Positions 1 to 11,400 of a DNA stretch of 27,411 nucleotides are shown here, in pieces (the stretch's first letter is position 1; every line of letters starts with the position of its first letter). The DNA lies in NCBI RefSeq assembly GCF_000003605.2, contig NW_003120933.1, forward strand, positions 62,505 through 89,915, given 5' to 3'. The DNA is from Saccoglossus kowalevskii (taxonomy: Eukaryota; Hemichordata; Enteropneusta; Harrimaniidae). The translations under genes were made by a program, and so were the position numbers. Below the pieces are notes generated by a model that saw nothing but the letters and a program-made list of their open reading frames with translations, had not been told where the DNA came from and ran no database searches.

Positions 1-112
1 AATCTCCCCACCCATTTAAAAAAAACAAACACCGACACAATAACACGCGTAGTAGAATTCATAATCAATACAAGTAGTTCTTTTATATTTCATATGAACA
101 AAATATTCCCTC

Positions 113-219
113 AAAATAGTTTTCGGTGATTATTTTCGACTACTTGAAAACTACTAGATCAATTACTTTGATACTTGATACAGATGGATAGACCCCTTGT
201 CAGATTTATTCATTTTGTG
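113..219 (-). repeat. Old copy of the tandem-repeat unit found at 7085-7420
   Basis: Read on the minus strand, this stretch aligns with the unit at about 7151-7245. The 21 bases at 133-153 are an exact reverse complement of those near 7223-7243, and the flanks agree in order (CACAAAATGAATAAATCTGA against CACGAAATGATCAAATCTGA). It shows the unit is dispersed, not only local. Confidence 0.65.
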
Positions 220-2215
220 ATGGCATCTTCAATTCTCCATTTTCACAAAATATTTTTGTACTGGGTCCCATTATTTACATGCACGACTACCACTTTCCCA
301 TTATAGGAGTAAACACGGACTTTATTAAAAACAAAGGAAAATAAAACAATTGCCACAGATGGCAGTTAATAACCATTGGGGGGGGGGGGGGTTGAAATTC
401 AACGTAAAAACAGGACAAAGATCACAGCATCAAAATGGGGTCAAAAAATTGCATGAATTTGCTAAACTTATTTGCAAGGCAATCTGGCCGTCGACATTAT
501 CACACAGAAAACCTAAAGTGCTTGGGGCTATACGTGGTCAGCAGAAATATTGAATTTGAGAATTTTTCGAAAAACTGTGGGCTCTCATAAAACAGTCAAC
601 AGTCTCTCAACACCCGGTTGGGAAACCCCAATACTTTTGGCTCACTGCGCATTTCGCAATCGTCAAATTGTTTATTCGTTAATGTGAACGCAAGCCTTTT
701 TGGCGAGTAACATAAAATTAGCATACAGGAGCCTTCTCGATTCACATCTGTGCACGTGTTTACACTTTGTTTTGATTTTTGCTACAATGTGAGAGGGGGT
801 ACATTATTTACTGAAAAGTACGTAAACTATGGGGATTTTGTAGATTTCGACAAGTGATATCGTATCGATTGGAACAATATATTAAAAGAGGGACCAGAAT
901 ATGTTGCTGCTGAAAGTGAACAGTCGCGACAACTTTCGTGAAATGTCTTCCTCTGTATTTACTAACATTTAATACTATGCAAAGAAATACAAGAATAATT
1001 GACAGGTTGGCTGGCAATTTTATTATGAATTCTAGAAGTGTACACAATTGAACAATCCTGTCAAATACAGTGGCTAAACACACATCACAGAAATTTACCC
1101 CCATTTCCCCCTCCCCAAAGTTTTTCTTTAATCGTATATATAGTAGGAAATAATCTGAATGGAATCGTTTCAAGTACTAGAATCTCCTTATTACACCAAT
1201 TACATGGGAGGTTGAAGCCATTACAAAAACAAGGGGGTGATAAGACAATTGTCCAACCACACATTTATAAAATGTCTGGTTTCTTCCAACACTGTCTGAG
1301 GTCATACAAAATTTGTTGTTGATATAAATTATTTCACAAAGGTGGGTCAGTATATTGGAAATGGAGAGTTAGACGCTGGGAATATTTTTCTTCTAGCATG
1401 CCCCAAGAACTGCACATAACATACCATACCATACTACATATACGCCACACTCATAAATAAATACAACACTTAATACCATCTCAGCTTCTTGCACATAGTG
1501 TATTGCCTGGCAAAACAGCAAAAATAGATTTCATATAAAATATTTTTTTTAAATAATTTGCACTCTTGTTCAATTCGCATAAAGGATGTTTAAAAATATA
1601 CAAGAGATGTTAGTCTGATAAAAAGTATTAAAATTAGTTTTAAAAAGATTCTATTCTTTCCTTATAATAGAAGTTTCCTGATGTATTGTACACACTCATG
1701 CTTGTACTAAGCCACACTCATACTGGTGTACAGTTCTTGGGCATGGGACGAAGTTATTAAAATGTCTCTACACGATTCAGATCTAAAATAAGCGACATTT
1801 TAATCCAATATGAAGTAAACAACAGGGCATGGTATTTTTTTACGAAAATGGAAACTGGGAAAGTATACACATGATGTGCCATTTTATTTCAACAGACTTG
1901 AACACTGCCCTCAAAATTCATTATTGCAAAAACAAAAGTAGTGATAATTATTGTATTTAACATGTGTTGAAAATCTTATTAATTATAACTTGCATCGGTT
2001 TGTACTGGACGAGAGAAATCTTTATACCAGACTGAACTTCTTGTAGCATGAAAGATGTGACTCAGACATGTAATATGCATAATGACATTTAAGTCAGGTA
2101 CAAGCTGCTTGGTTATGTTGAAAAATTTCATTAAAAATGTTTTTACAAAGAGTGAATGAAACCTGACCAGTTATGATGTAATGAATGTACACTTAAAAAA
2201 TGCTACATCTATATT
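220..2215. other. Non-coding, downstream of modular-repeat gene
   Basis: No convincing exon on either strand. It holds a run of 12 G at about 378-391, a short ACATACCAT/ACC array near 1418-1434, an inverted-repeat pair at 1397-1745, and probably the end of the minus gene's 3' UTR. The open frames near 808-1322 have no protein-like composition. Confidence 0.5.
1397..1745. repeat. Inverted-repeat pair, possible foldback element
   Basis: CATGCCCCAAGAACTG at 1397-1412 and CAGTTCTTGGGCATG at 1731-1745 are reverse complements with one base missing. Both arms are followed inwards by CACACTCAT-type words. No clear target duplication is seen. Confidence 0.35.
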
Positions 2216-2221
2216 TTTATT
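2216..2221 (-). promoter_or_regulatory. Candidate polyadenylation signal AATAAA
   Basis: TTTATT on the plus strand reads AATAAA on the minus strand, about 155 bases past the stop codon of the modular-repeat gene. Further TTTATT copies occur to the left (for example near 1884), so the 3' UTR may be longer. Confidence 0.3.
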
Positions 2222-2374
2222 TGAATGTGACAAAGTAACATAAAAAAACTATATAAAACAGTAAACAAATAATACTACAAAGAACTCTTTAAAAAGGAAT
2301 TAAAAGTCTTAACATATCAAATTTTGTTTTGGCTAAAAAGTAGAGTTTCTAGACAGGTAGCCATATTTGATATT

Positions 2375-2452
2375 TTAGGATTCCTGCACTTGTTCTTTTT
2401 GTTCAACTTCTCCGTTGCTTGTTTTTTGACGTTTGACGAATTCTTCACCTTC
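2375..2452 (-). CDS. Exon 5 of modular-repeat gene (stop codon)
   Basis: 25 codons then TAA, after a CTACTTGCAG acceptor. It starts EGEEFVKRQK, the last E-G half-motif, here with V for L and no trailing glycine, and finishes in a polar Q/E-rich tail. The 3' untranslated region continues leftward. Confidence 0.85.
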   Translation of the reverse strand, partial: EGEEFVKRQKTSNGEVEQKEQVQES

Positions 2453-5400
2453 CTGCAAGTAGAAAATAGAAATTGGTCATTATAATTATTTCACATTTCA
2501 AGATAAACTGATGTACCACCGGCAATATTTCAATGATCAAAAAATTTTTTAAATCAATTCTATTGGAGATGAGTTTCTTTCTAATAAGAGCATACATTTT
2601 AGTTTACAGAGGCCTAAAACAGTGGCAGATTTTAAATACATGAATACATTAGTGTATACAATTTAAAAAAAAAAAAAAAAAATAATCACCACCATACCAA
2701 TAAATGCTTAAATTTGGTGAAATAGGATCGTTAATTATCAGAAAATGTCAGAATAGACCAATTACAAATTAATAGCATCTTAGAGGAAGACTTTAATAGA
2801 TTACCTTAACTGTTTCTGCCATAGTATGGGTTCTTTTTAAAGCTTTTGCTTCTTCATCTTCTGCCTCAGCATCATCTTTCTTTTCTGCAGATGCATCAAA
2901 TCCTTCTCTTTCTAAGAATGCTTTTCCCTCCTCCGCTGTGGCCACCATGGTACCAGTTCGTGTCACTGTTGGCTTCTCTTCTTCATTAGCGGCCGACTCA
3001 TCTTTTTCTGCTTTTTCAGTTACATCAATAGCATCAGTAACAGCTTTAGTTTCTGACCGAGTCCCACTAATTACAACATCCCCAAGGAATTCTTTCCCTT
3101 CCTACAAAAATAAGTGAATTACATAATAAATTTCTACAAAAATGTTTACTACCTGATGTTTTGGGGATTGAATGATTTATGGGACAAAACGGACTGGCCA
3201 TTTATTACGCCCAAGTCAGTTTTTGTATTTATAGCCATGGTATTTGTGATGTGTCGGGTTTGATATGGGTCCCCACAGCGACGGATATACAATGTGATTA
3301 TAAAATATATTGACACCAGATTTGAACATGCGCTACGTGACAATCATAGGACTTTAATTCAAAGGAAGAAATTTCAAATGAACTACAAATTATTGATCTT
3401 TTTGGAAGACAAAGTCCCATCAAATAAATTAGTGAAAAACTGAACTTGAACTGGTTTCCACGGAAACAATGACTGAATTTCCCCATAGCATCAAAGCTCT
3501 ACTGGTATTAAAATTGGTCAAAATATTCACAATACAGATTCAATAACTAATAAAACTACTGATTTTCAAAATCGCCAGTCACAGGGAATAATTCTGTATC
3601 AAATGTGTGTTGGCCACATCTATCTTTAAAAGCATTGCATTACTGTTGAATCAGTGAATGCGCAATATAGGAAAATCAAATCCTGATAATAAACCGTACC
3701 TTTGCCGTTTCAACCATTGTGGAATCTCTCTGTATTTTTGGTTTCTCCTCTTCTGTGATTTTCTCAATTTCTTTTTGTTGTCCCCTAGTTTTTGCACTTT
3801 CATCTGGTTTACCCTGGGTTTCAAGGAAAGCTTCTCCTTCCTGTAAGCAGAGAAATAACGAGATTAACAAAAATATACAAGATTGTGTTTACCAAACCAA
3901 GAACCATGTGGGAATGACCCAGTTACTGAAAACTATGTACATTTGTAGGATTATTGAATACCCAACCAAAATGACCATGTCAGCTTATTTTTCTCTTAGT
4001 GAGAACCGATTGGTGTTGAAATGGCTGACGCAGACAGCAAGAACTCAGTAGGATCAACTATCCTACAGCTTCATTTATCAAGATATTGCTGTGATGTGCT
4101 ACATGTGGACACTTCCTTAAAGGGGCACTTCCAGTTAAGCCTAATCTCACAACAAATTTACTTTCTTGATTAAAGTTACAATGGATAACAAAAGATAGAT
4201 TAACTTTGTAAACTTAAACAGTAGTGTCCCATCATTCTTTGGTGCAATCCCTGGGCTTGGAAGGTTCCCCTTTAAGGCAGTATGGAGGCATTCAAGTGTT
4301 GCATGGGGGTGCTGTTCATGAAGGTAAAACTGTTTGTGATGCCAATTTTAACATGTGATATATAGTGCTGTTCATGAAGTAGAGTCAGAAGAAGCAGCTT
4401 ACAAGACTACCTGCTTGGCTATCGTCAGACTAATCAGCGAGCAGCTGACAGGGTTTTTTTTTTGCCTTGTATTTATGCTTAAACTCAACCGCTGAAATAT
4501 GCTAACCAATCATACAATACATAATTTCCAGATGTAATAGACCTAGTAGAATAGATGTCAACTATTCCCGAGGGCGGAGCTATGTCACAGAACGCTCTAT
4601 GTTGCTATGACGCGCACCACTGTACCATGTATTTCTATGGGGTTTACATGAGTTGCTGTGGAATGCCGGTCGAAGATCCGGTGAAAACAGCTACAGTCGA
4701 GAAGACAACACAAACTCAACTTTGAAGCAACAACAAAATTGATATACGTTGCATATGCAGGGATAATATTGTTACACTGTTCAGGAGGGTCTCAATAACT
4801 ATCCCAAAGTGACATTTGCTGAGAGATTTTGGTCATTTTGTTTTCACCATGATGGATGCCAGGTGGTGAAACTCCACGGATGTTTGTTCCCGAGAATAGG
4901 AACAACTAAACTGATAGTAGTAAATTTGGTAGTGCACAGATAAATAAGCTTAGGACCCCTTGCAGTATACATTGGTGTTTACCGCATTTCAATTGTGCAA
5001 TGAAGCAAATGTTCACTAAATTTTGCCTTGTGCGAAACACTCACGAATAAGCCCCGAAGTCACGAAGCATATTATCTTACAGTGGTGACCCAGATTTACA
5101 TTTCTTAATATCAACACCAGCTGAAACAGCCATCTGACTGAGTTTCTGTCAATGATCACGTCTAAATAGTTGGCATACTTGTCCATTGGTCACTATGACA
5201 ACATCAAACCCCACACAGTTCAATGCTTCATCCAAATGATTAGAGCTATTAAATCCATGCCGTTTAACCAGCTTGCACAACTGTTCATGCCAAAATATTG
5301 ATTGTGATCAAAGTTTAGGATTTTTGACTAATTTAACTAACTACGTTGTTGTGACAAAATGAATAATCATAACTATTCAATAAATTAAATTAAATGAGGA

Positions 5401-8400
5401 GAGGAGAGGAGGAGGAGAGGAGAGGAGAGAATAACCCAAGTCTATTATTTGTATAATAAAGTCAATAGTCCATTAAAAATGTTACAATGTATCAAGTATT
5501 AATAGTACTGACATGAACTGCTCTTATCCTGCATAGCAGAAACATGTGTGATAATTTAGCATCTCTCAGTGGCAATGATATCTGGGCAGTAAGATTACTC
5601 TCGGTCATAAAATTTTAGTTTATAATATATATATTTAGCATATAGAAAAACAGATTTACATATCACTAACAGAAACACACAAAAACGCATTTATTATATG
5701 CTGAATTATAATATGAGGTTATTACGAGGATACACGAGTATGCACGAAGACAGAACAGCTGTATTATACATCTTTTCCTTTCAAGGATACATCATGGGAA
5801 TGCTGAAATCCAAAATGCTTAGAACAGAATCAGCGAACTTCTTTGTGTGGAGTCTGGTCAAACCTTGATGGCAGCCATGTTTGTTTTTATTAGAGAACGC
5901 TTACGCGCGTAATCATTCCATATTTGGAATTCGCATTTACTAATATGGTAGGATGAAAACACCCCGCTAACTACTGCAAAATTACGACACGCTGTAACTT
6001 ATGGCGTTACGGTGACAGATGTATAATAATAGTATTTATTTGCTTGTGCATCCAATAGAGTACATGTGTTTTAATAACAGTTTGACAAGATTTCAAGCAA
6101 GCATGTGCTTTTATTGAACCTGGCAGTGTACTGAGAAGGAGAACACAATTGCAAATTATTTTGTGGGATAAGCAGTGTTCCTTGTAAGCCGATGATTTGA
6201 AGTGGCACTGAACGAAGATTTGTGGTGACGCAATTAGGCGCGTTAATTCACTGGTGTATCATCAAGCTTTAAACTTTGTAATTTGGCGAGTGAAATTCAT
6301 AGTTTTATAACACAAGTATAAAAATGAGGTAAATCAAAAGCTGCATTTTTTTGTTGCCCCCAGTTACCTATAAAGTCATACACAACTTTATTTGTTTTCT
6401 AGAAGGCTGACCACCCCAGCAGTCAACAAGTCGACTCGACTTGTATATGGAAATTTCATTATCACACAAGATTCCCAGTAAATCACCACTGTTAGCAGGC
6501 ACATTGATAATTAACATGCAGATAACCTACCACAATAGCTTTGACTAACTAATTAAATGGTTTTAGGTACAAATGAGTTCTAGATTACGGATCACATAAA
6601 AAATTTAAGCTGCAGACTATGATCAAAATTAGGCATAAAATTCATCATGCCTGTTTATTTTGTAAGTTGTGAAAAATGTTGACATGCATTTTTGAGTAGA
6701 GCTGTGCATCTCCAATGGGTCAAAGGTCGCCATTAGGGTTTATAGTGTCCAGATGTTGAATGAAATGGCTGAATGTACAAGTTATTTTAGTATCTGCATC
6801 ACATTCTGTTTAACCCTTTGAGCACCATCTACAAAATTATTTTGTAGTCTGCTCTGTTCCACATGATATATTAATAAAAATTTACAAACCTTTTGATCAA
6901 AAACTCAAAGCAATACCTTAAACTGTAAGGTGCAAAATTACATAACGAAATTTTGTGATATTTTTACAAAATGTGAAAATATTTGCACTGAATCTTGGAC
7001 AGGAACTAGCAGCCTGTCGGCTGAGATAGCTCTGCTGTTATCAATGCACATTGCAATTAAAGAACAGAAGATATCATTCGAAAACTAGACTTTTTATAAT
7101 TTTTTATCAAAAATATTCATTAAAATTAGATAATTGAAGAACAAAATCATCACGAAATGATCAAATCTGAGAGAGGTCCACATGTAGTACCTAGATATGT
7201 AGTATCAAAGCAATTGGACTTGCGGTTTTCAAGTAGTCGAAAATAGCATTTTTAACCAAAAAGGACAAAAAATATTCGCTATAAATAAGACAATTTAACA
7301 TATCCACACGAAATGAACAAATCTGAGAGAGAACCACCCAAGGTACCTTCCTAGAAAGTTTCATGGCTATACAGTTTGTGGTTTTTAAGAAGAAGTCGAA
7401 AATGTAAAGTTGATGACAGCAACGACGAACTCCGGAGGACAATCAGTAGTACTATAAGCTGCGCTCGACTTCGTCGACGGCGGAGCTAAAAATATCTGGC
7501 ATTTAAAGGCTAGAGCTAACTTTATATAACGCCATTTGTTCGACTACCAGAGAACCATTCTTTGCCGATAGCTCAAAATCATTTTTTAGGAGAAAATGTT
7601 ATTTCTGTTCATTCTAAATCTCTCAAACACAATGGTGGCTTTACACAGAAATGCTACGCTTCCAAAAAACATAGTTTATTCTGTATTTGTTCTATTAGAA
7701 GCACATACACTCCAATAGAAATGTATAGATTAAAAATTTCATTTACTGTGATAGTCATTACACCTTTAAGTGCCAAGGTCAACTGTTTGCACTAAGATTT
7801 GACAGGAAAAATATGGCACTCAAAAGTTAAAACACTAGTTATGGAATCAGTACAAAATACTCACAATTCTCTTAAAGTTTTAATTTAACCAAATTCCGCA
7901 TTTTGAGAAGAAAAAATAAATATACAGCATGTTAATTTTTCCAGCTACTTAGCTTGGAGAGCACACTGCATTTAACAATAGGTGATTTTCAGTTTACCTT
8001 GGTACGGACAGAAATGTCTGTGACAAAGATCAAACGATTTGATTCTGAATTTATGTTTCTGTTTTTCATAAGCTCAATATCGTAGTGGCGATCCTTGAGA
8101 GGAGAATATTGCATTGAGATACCATTACTTTATCGAAATTATGCATAGGACATTAAGCGTGGAAATACCCCCAAAATAGTTTACGTTTAACCAACCACTG
8201 CGCTATATTTGAAAACCACTGCGACCTTTGTTTGTCCCGTTTTTTTTGTCCAATTTTAATGCATAATACGGTATGTCTCTCAATCAATGGGAAAGTAATC
8301 TATTAGCATAATCTGTGTTTACATTTTGAGTGCTCATTTAACAATAACTTAAAAAAGCGAAATCAAGCCCTCTAACATTCTTCTGCACTTGTTGGAATAA

Positions 8401-11400
8401 AAACAGAAAATTATAATAATTCTCAAAGCATTATGATCTACTTACAAGAACCGGAATTTTATTATAGTTTTAATACTTATACTAGCTGCCATATACCATT
8501 GATAAAAGAATTAATTAAATACATCAAAACAGCATATACGACAAGAAAACAATATTATCAATGTTAAACAAAAACTCACGGAAATGTAATATTTTAATTT
8601 TTATCTTCAAGTACCAGTATATTTCTTTACTGTATCTTTATGATAAGTATAGTTTTAGTTTTTTAGAATAGTTTGTTATACCTTTATTACATTTGTATTC
8701 ACCTAAATTGAAATTCTTTCAATATGGTTGTAATAAAGAATTATCTTATCTCATAGTGACTCTATCCAGTCGCTGACAACTCAGAAATAGGGAACTTAAG
8801 TTAAATTTGGTGTTTCTTCTCAGAGATGAATCAAACCGCAATAGGAAGATAAAGGATTCTGAGTGATAGCATCCTAGATAAATTAATAGCATAGCCTGTG
8901 TCATAAAACAATGCTTGATCAGGTTTGGGATTCAAATTGGTGTCAATATTAGGACGTGCACACAAACACAAAAACATCAAAATTCTCAAATGTCACAATC
9001 TTAAAATATTTCAGAATTTTGGGGTCAAAATCATACGTTATTTCGTTAATTAGACTGTAGGGGCAATTTAACAGCAAGAGGTTACTTCTGACTTCAAAAA
9101 ACAACAAAAAAACACCACTGGGATGTGTATTGTAAAATCTGCGTTAGAAGCTGTGGCTTCTATTAAAATGGTACAATGCAACTACGGGGATGTGGCTTCT
9201 ATTGGAGCATCTACACATGAGAGAAATGGTGAATGTTTGGTGCGACTTCTATTAGAGATGCGGCTCCTAATACAGATTTTACAGTATTCATTAATATCAC
9301 TACATTATTAGAAGACTTAAAACTAAATTTTATTTTAGAGACTGAAAGAATCGTGTCTATGCATACTAAATATATTGATTGGCGTACTACACAGTGTATC
9401 GAGTTACACAGCTAGTCAGGAAAAAAAACCTACTCAGTTGTTGATTTTATCTTAATATGCTATGAGTCACCATACCTCACACCCATATCAGTAACAATAC
9501 GCAGTTAGGAAGACTTGTGTCATGTTAATATATTAAGTCGAAGAGACGGTGACAAAAAGCAGATGATTATAAAGGCCCCATGTAGTTTATAATGTACACT
9601 AATAACGGAAATCATTTGCTTTCGAATCAAGTTTCCTATAAACAGCTCCCAAAAGAGTTTTGGTCAAACCGACACTTGATAACGCTGATATATACGACTA
9701 TGAATATCACAACATCAACTTTATGCTAATATTACAAATATAAATTGAGTGAACGACAAACTAGAAATACAAATATACCACCAAAAAAAGATTAACGATC
9801 TAACTACAAAAAGGTAAGGGTGTCCAGATGATGCTATTACATATATAGTTAAGGAGACTCGCATGATTATCAACATACAGCTAAGTAGACCTGCATGATG
9901 CAGTTGAGAGAATCAAGATCAGTGCAAATAGACGCAATTATCAATAATTTCAATTTGCTGTTTGATTTACATCACCATCTCCCAAACAAATATAGGAAGT
10001 CATAACTTCCTGCTTTTTAAGAGAAACGAATGTCAACAATAGCATCAATATGAATAAAATTACTGTAGAATACCTGATTTGTGCTAGAATTAATTTTTGC
10101 TAAAAATGATTTTTGGTTGTTTTGTTTAGAATTTATTTTCACCGATTTTTGATGAGTTGAATGTGAAATATAGGAAAAAAAAAGGATATTCGCTGGATTT
10201 TATTTTCACTGAAACATCCCTTCTGCGAAAATCAATTCCAAGCGAAAATAAAGTATTCTACAGTAATTTTATTTTCTGTTGCTGAAGTAGAGTTGGGTTT
10301 TGAAATTCCCGCACTCCATAACCAAATGTTCTACCATAAATCAAGATGTATTGACCCTCCATATTCATGCTTTGATGTATTTAATGGCACTTCTGATTAC
10401 AAAATGTTATGATGAAAGTTAATGACAGTGTCTTTGTGAATATTTTAAGATTACACAGCTCATGGAAAAATTGTCTCTTGTGAAACAGTATGTACAAGTG
10501 AGTGAGAACTCTGCGTTTACTAAAAGCAGTTTAAAGTAGTTGATAAATACTACCGTGCTCTGAAACTTGTGTAGCTATATCGGCAAGAAGAATAACTTTT
10601 TATTTACAGGTACGCAGAAAGTGCAGAAAACTCACTGCATACAAAAGAGAGCCAACATTGGTTTACATCACACTTATTACAAATAAAATTTCACCAGCCA
10701 ATCAGGTAATAAGATGCAGCAGTTGGATGTTTGTTAATTCTCACCTTCACTGTCCCCTTAATTGTTAAATCTCGTGCAACTTTTGGTTTTACCACCTCTT
10801 TATTGTCTTCCTCCTCCTCCCCGTCTTTGACCAACCCTTGCATTTTTAGTAACTCGTCTTCTCCCGAGTCTTTTAAAAATTGTATACCCTCCTACCAACC
10901 GACGGAAACAATTCAGGGAACAAACAGAGTCATGCATTATCAACATGCAATACAGAACATGGAAATTAGTAATAATCGTGTTTCCATGGCAAAAGCGATG
11001 TAAGAGGGAAATTGAATTTGTTTTTATCTGATTTTTCAATGGTTTTCAGTGCAAGAAATTGACGAAAACCTCTATATCTATCTTCATCATTACTTAGGTT
11101 AAAGGTCAAAAAAATGGTAGCCATTTGATTGTTGGTTATTTACTCACTATTATATCAATTAGAGATGTATAGAGTACATAACCAAATACAAATATTATTA
11201 TGCACATAGGTGATATAGGACAGACATCCATGGCCATGGTTGTAAACTTTGGTTTTAAACTTTAGCTTTAAATCACCACAAACCCTGCATTGTGTTGTGT
11301 TCGATATGGGTCTCGTGCACACTGCACTTCCACTGTGGCATTTTAATACATATAATAAACAGAAGATTTCATTTCGAAGTCAAGTGAGAATTATAGCAAT

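Noticed and set aside
378-391. G12 run, with C runs near 12520 and 20852, as possible quadruplex or regulatory signals
   Set aside because: Single homopolymers next to other low-complexity sequence; most simply slippage products, and their exact lengths may be sequencing-dependent.
808-1322. Overlapping long frames on both strands
   Set aside because: Low-complexity, Cys/Leu/Phe-rich readings of AT-rich DNA with no splice logic or recognisable domain.
3719-4051. Plus-strand frame of 110 codons
   Set aside because: Antisense to exon 3 of the modular-repeat gene for its first part and runs into intron; composition is not protein-like.
10731-11003. Plus-strand open frame of 90 codons
   Set aside because: It lies antisense to exon 2 of the minus gene. 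The minus strand has the motif, correct splice sites and phase; this frame is its shadow.
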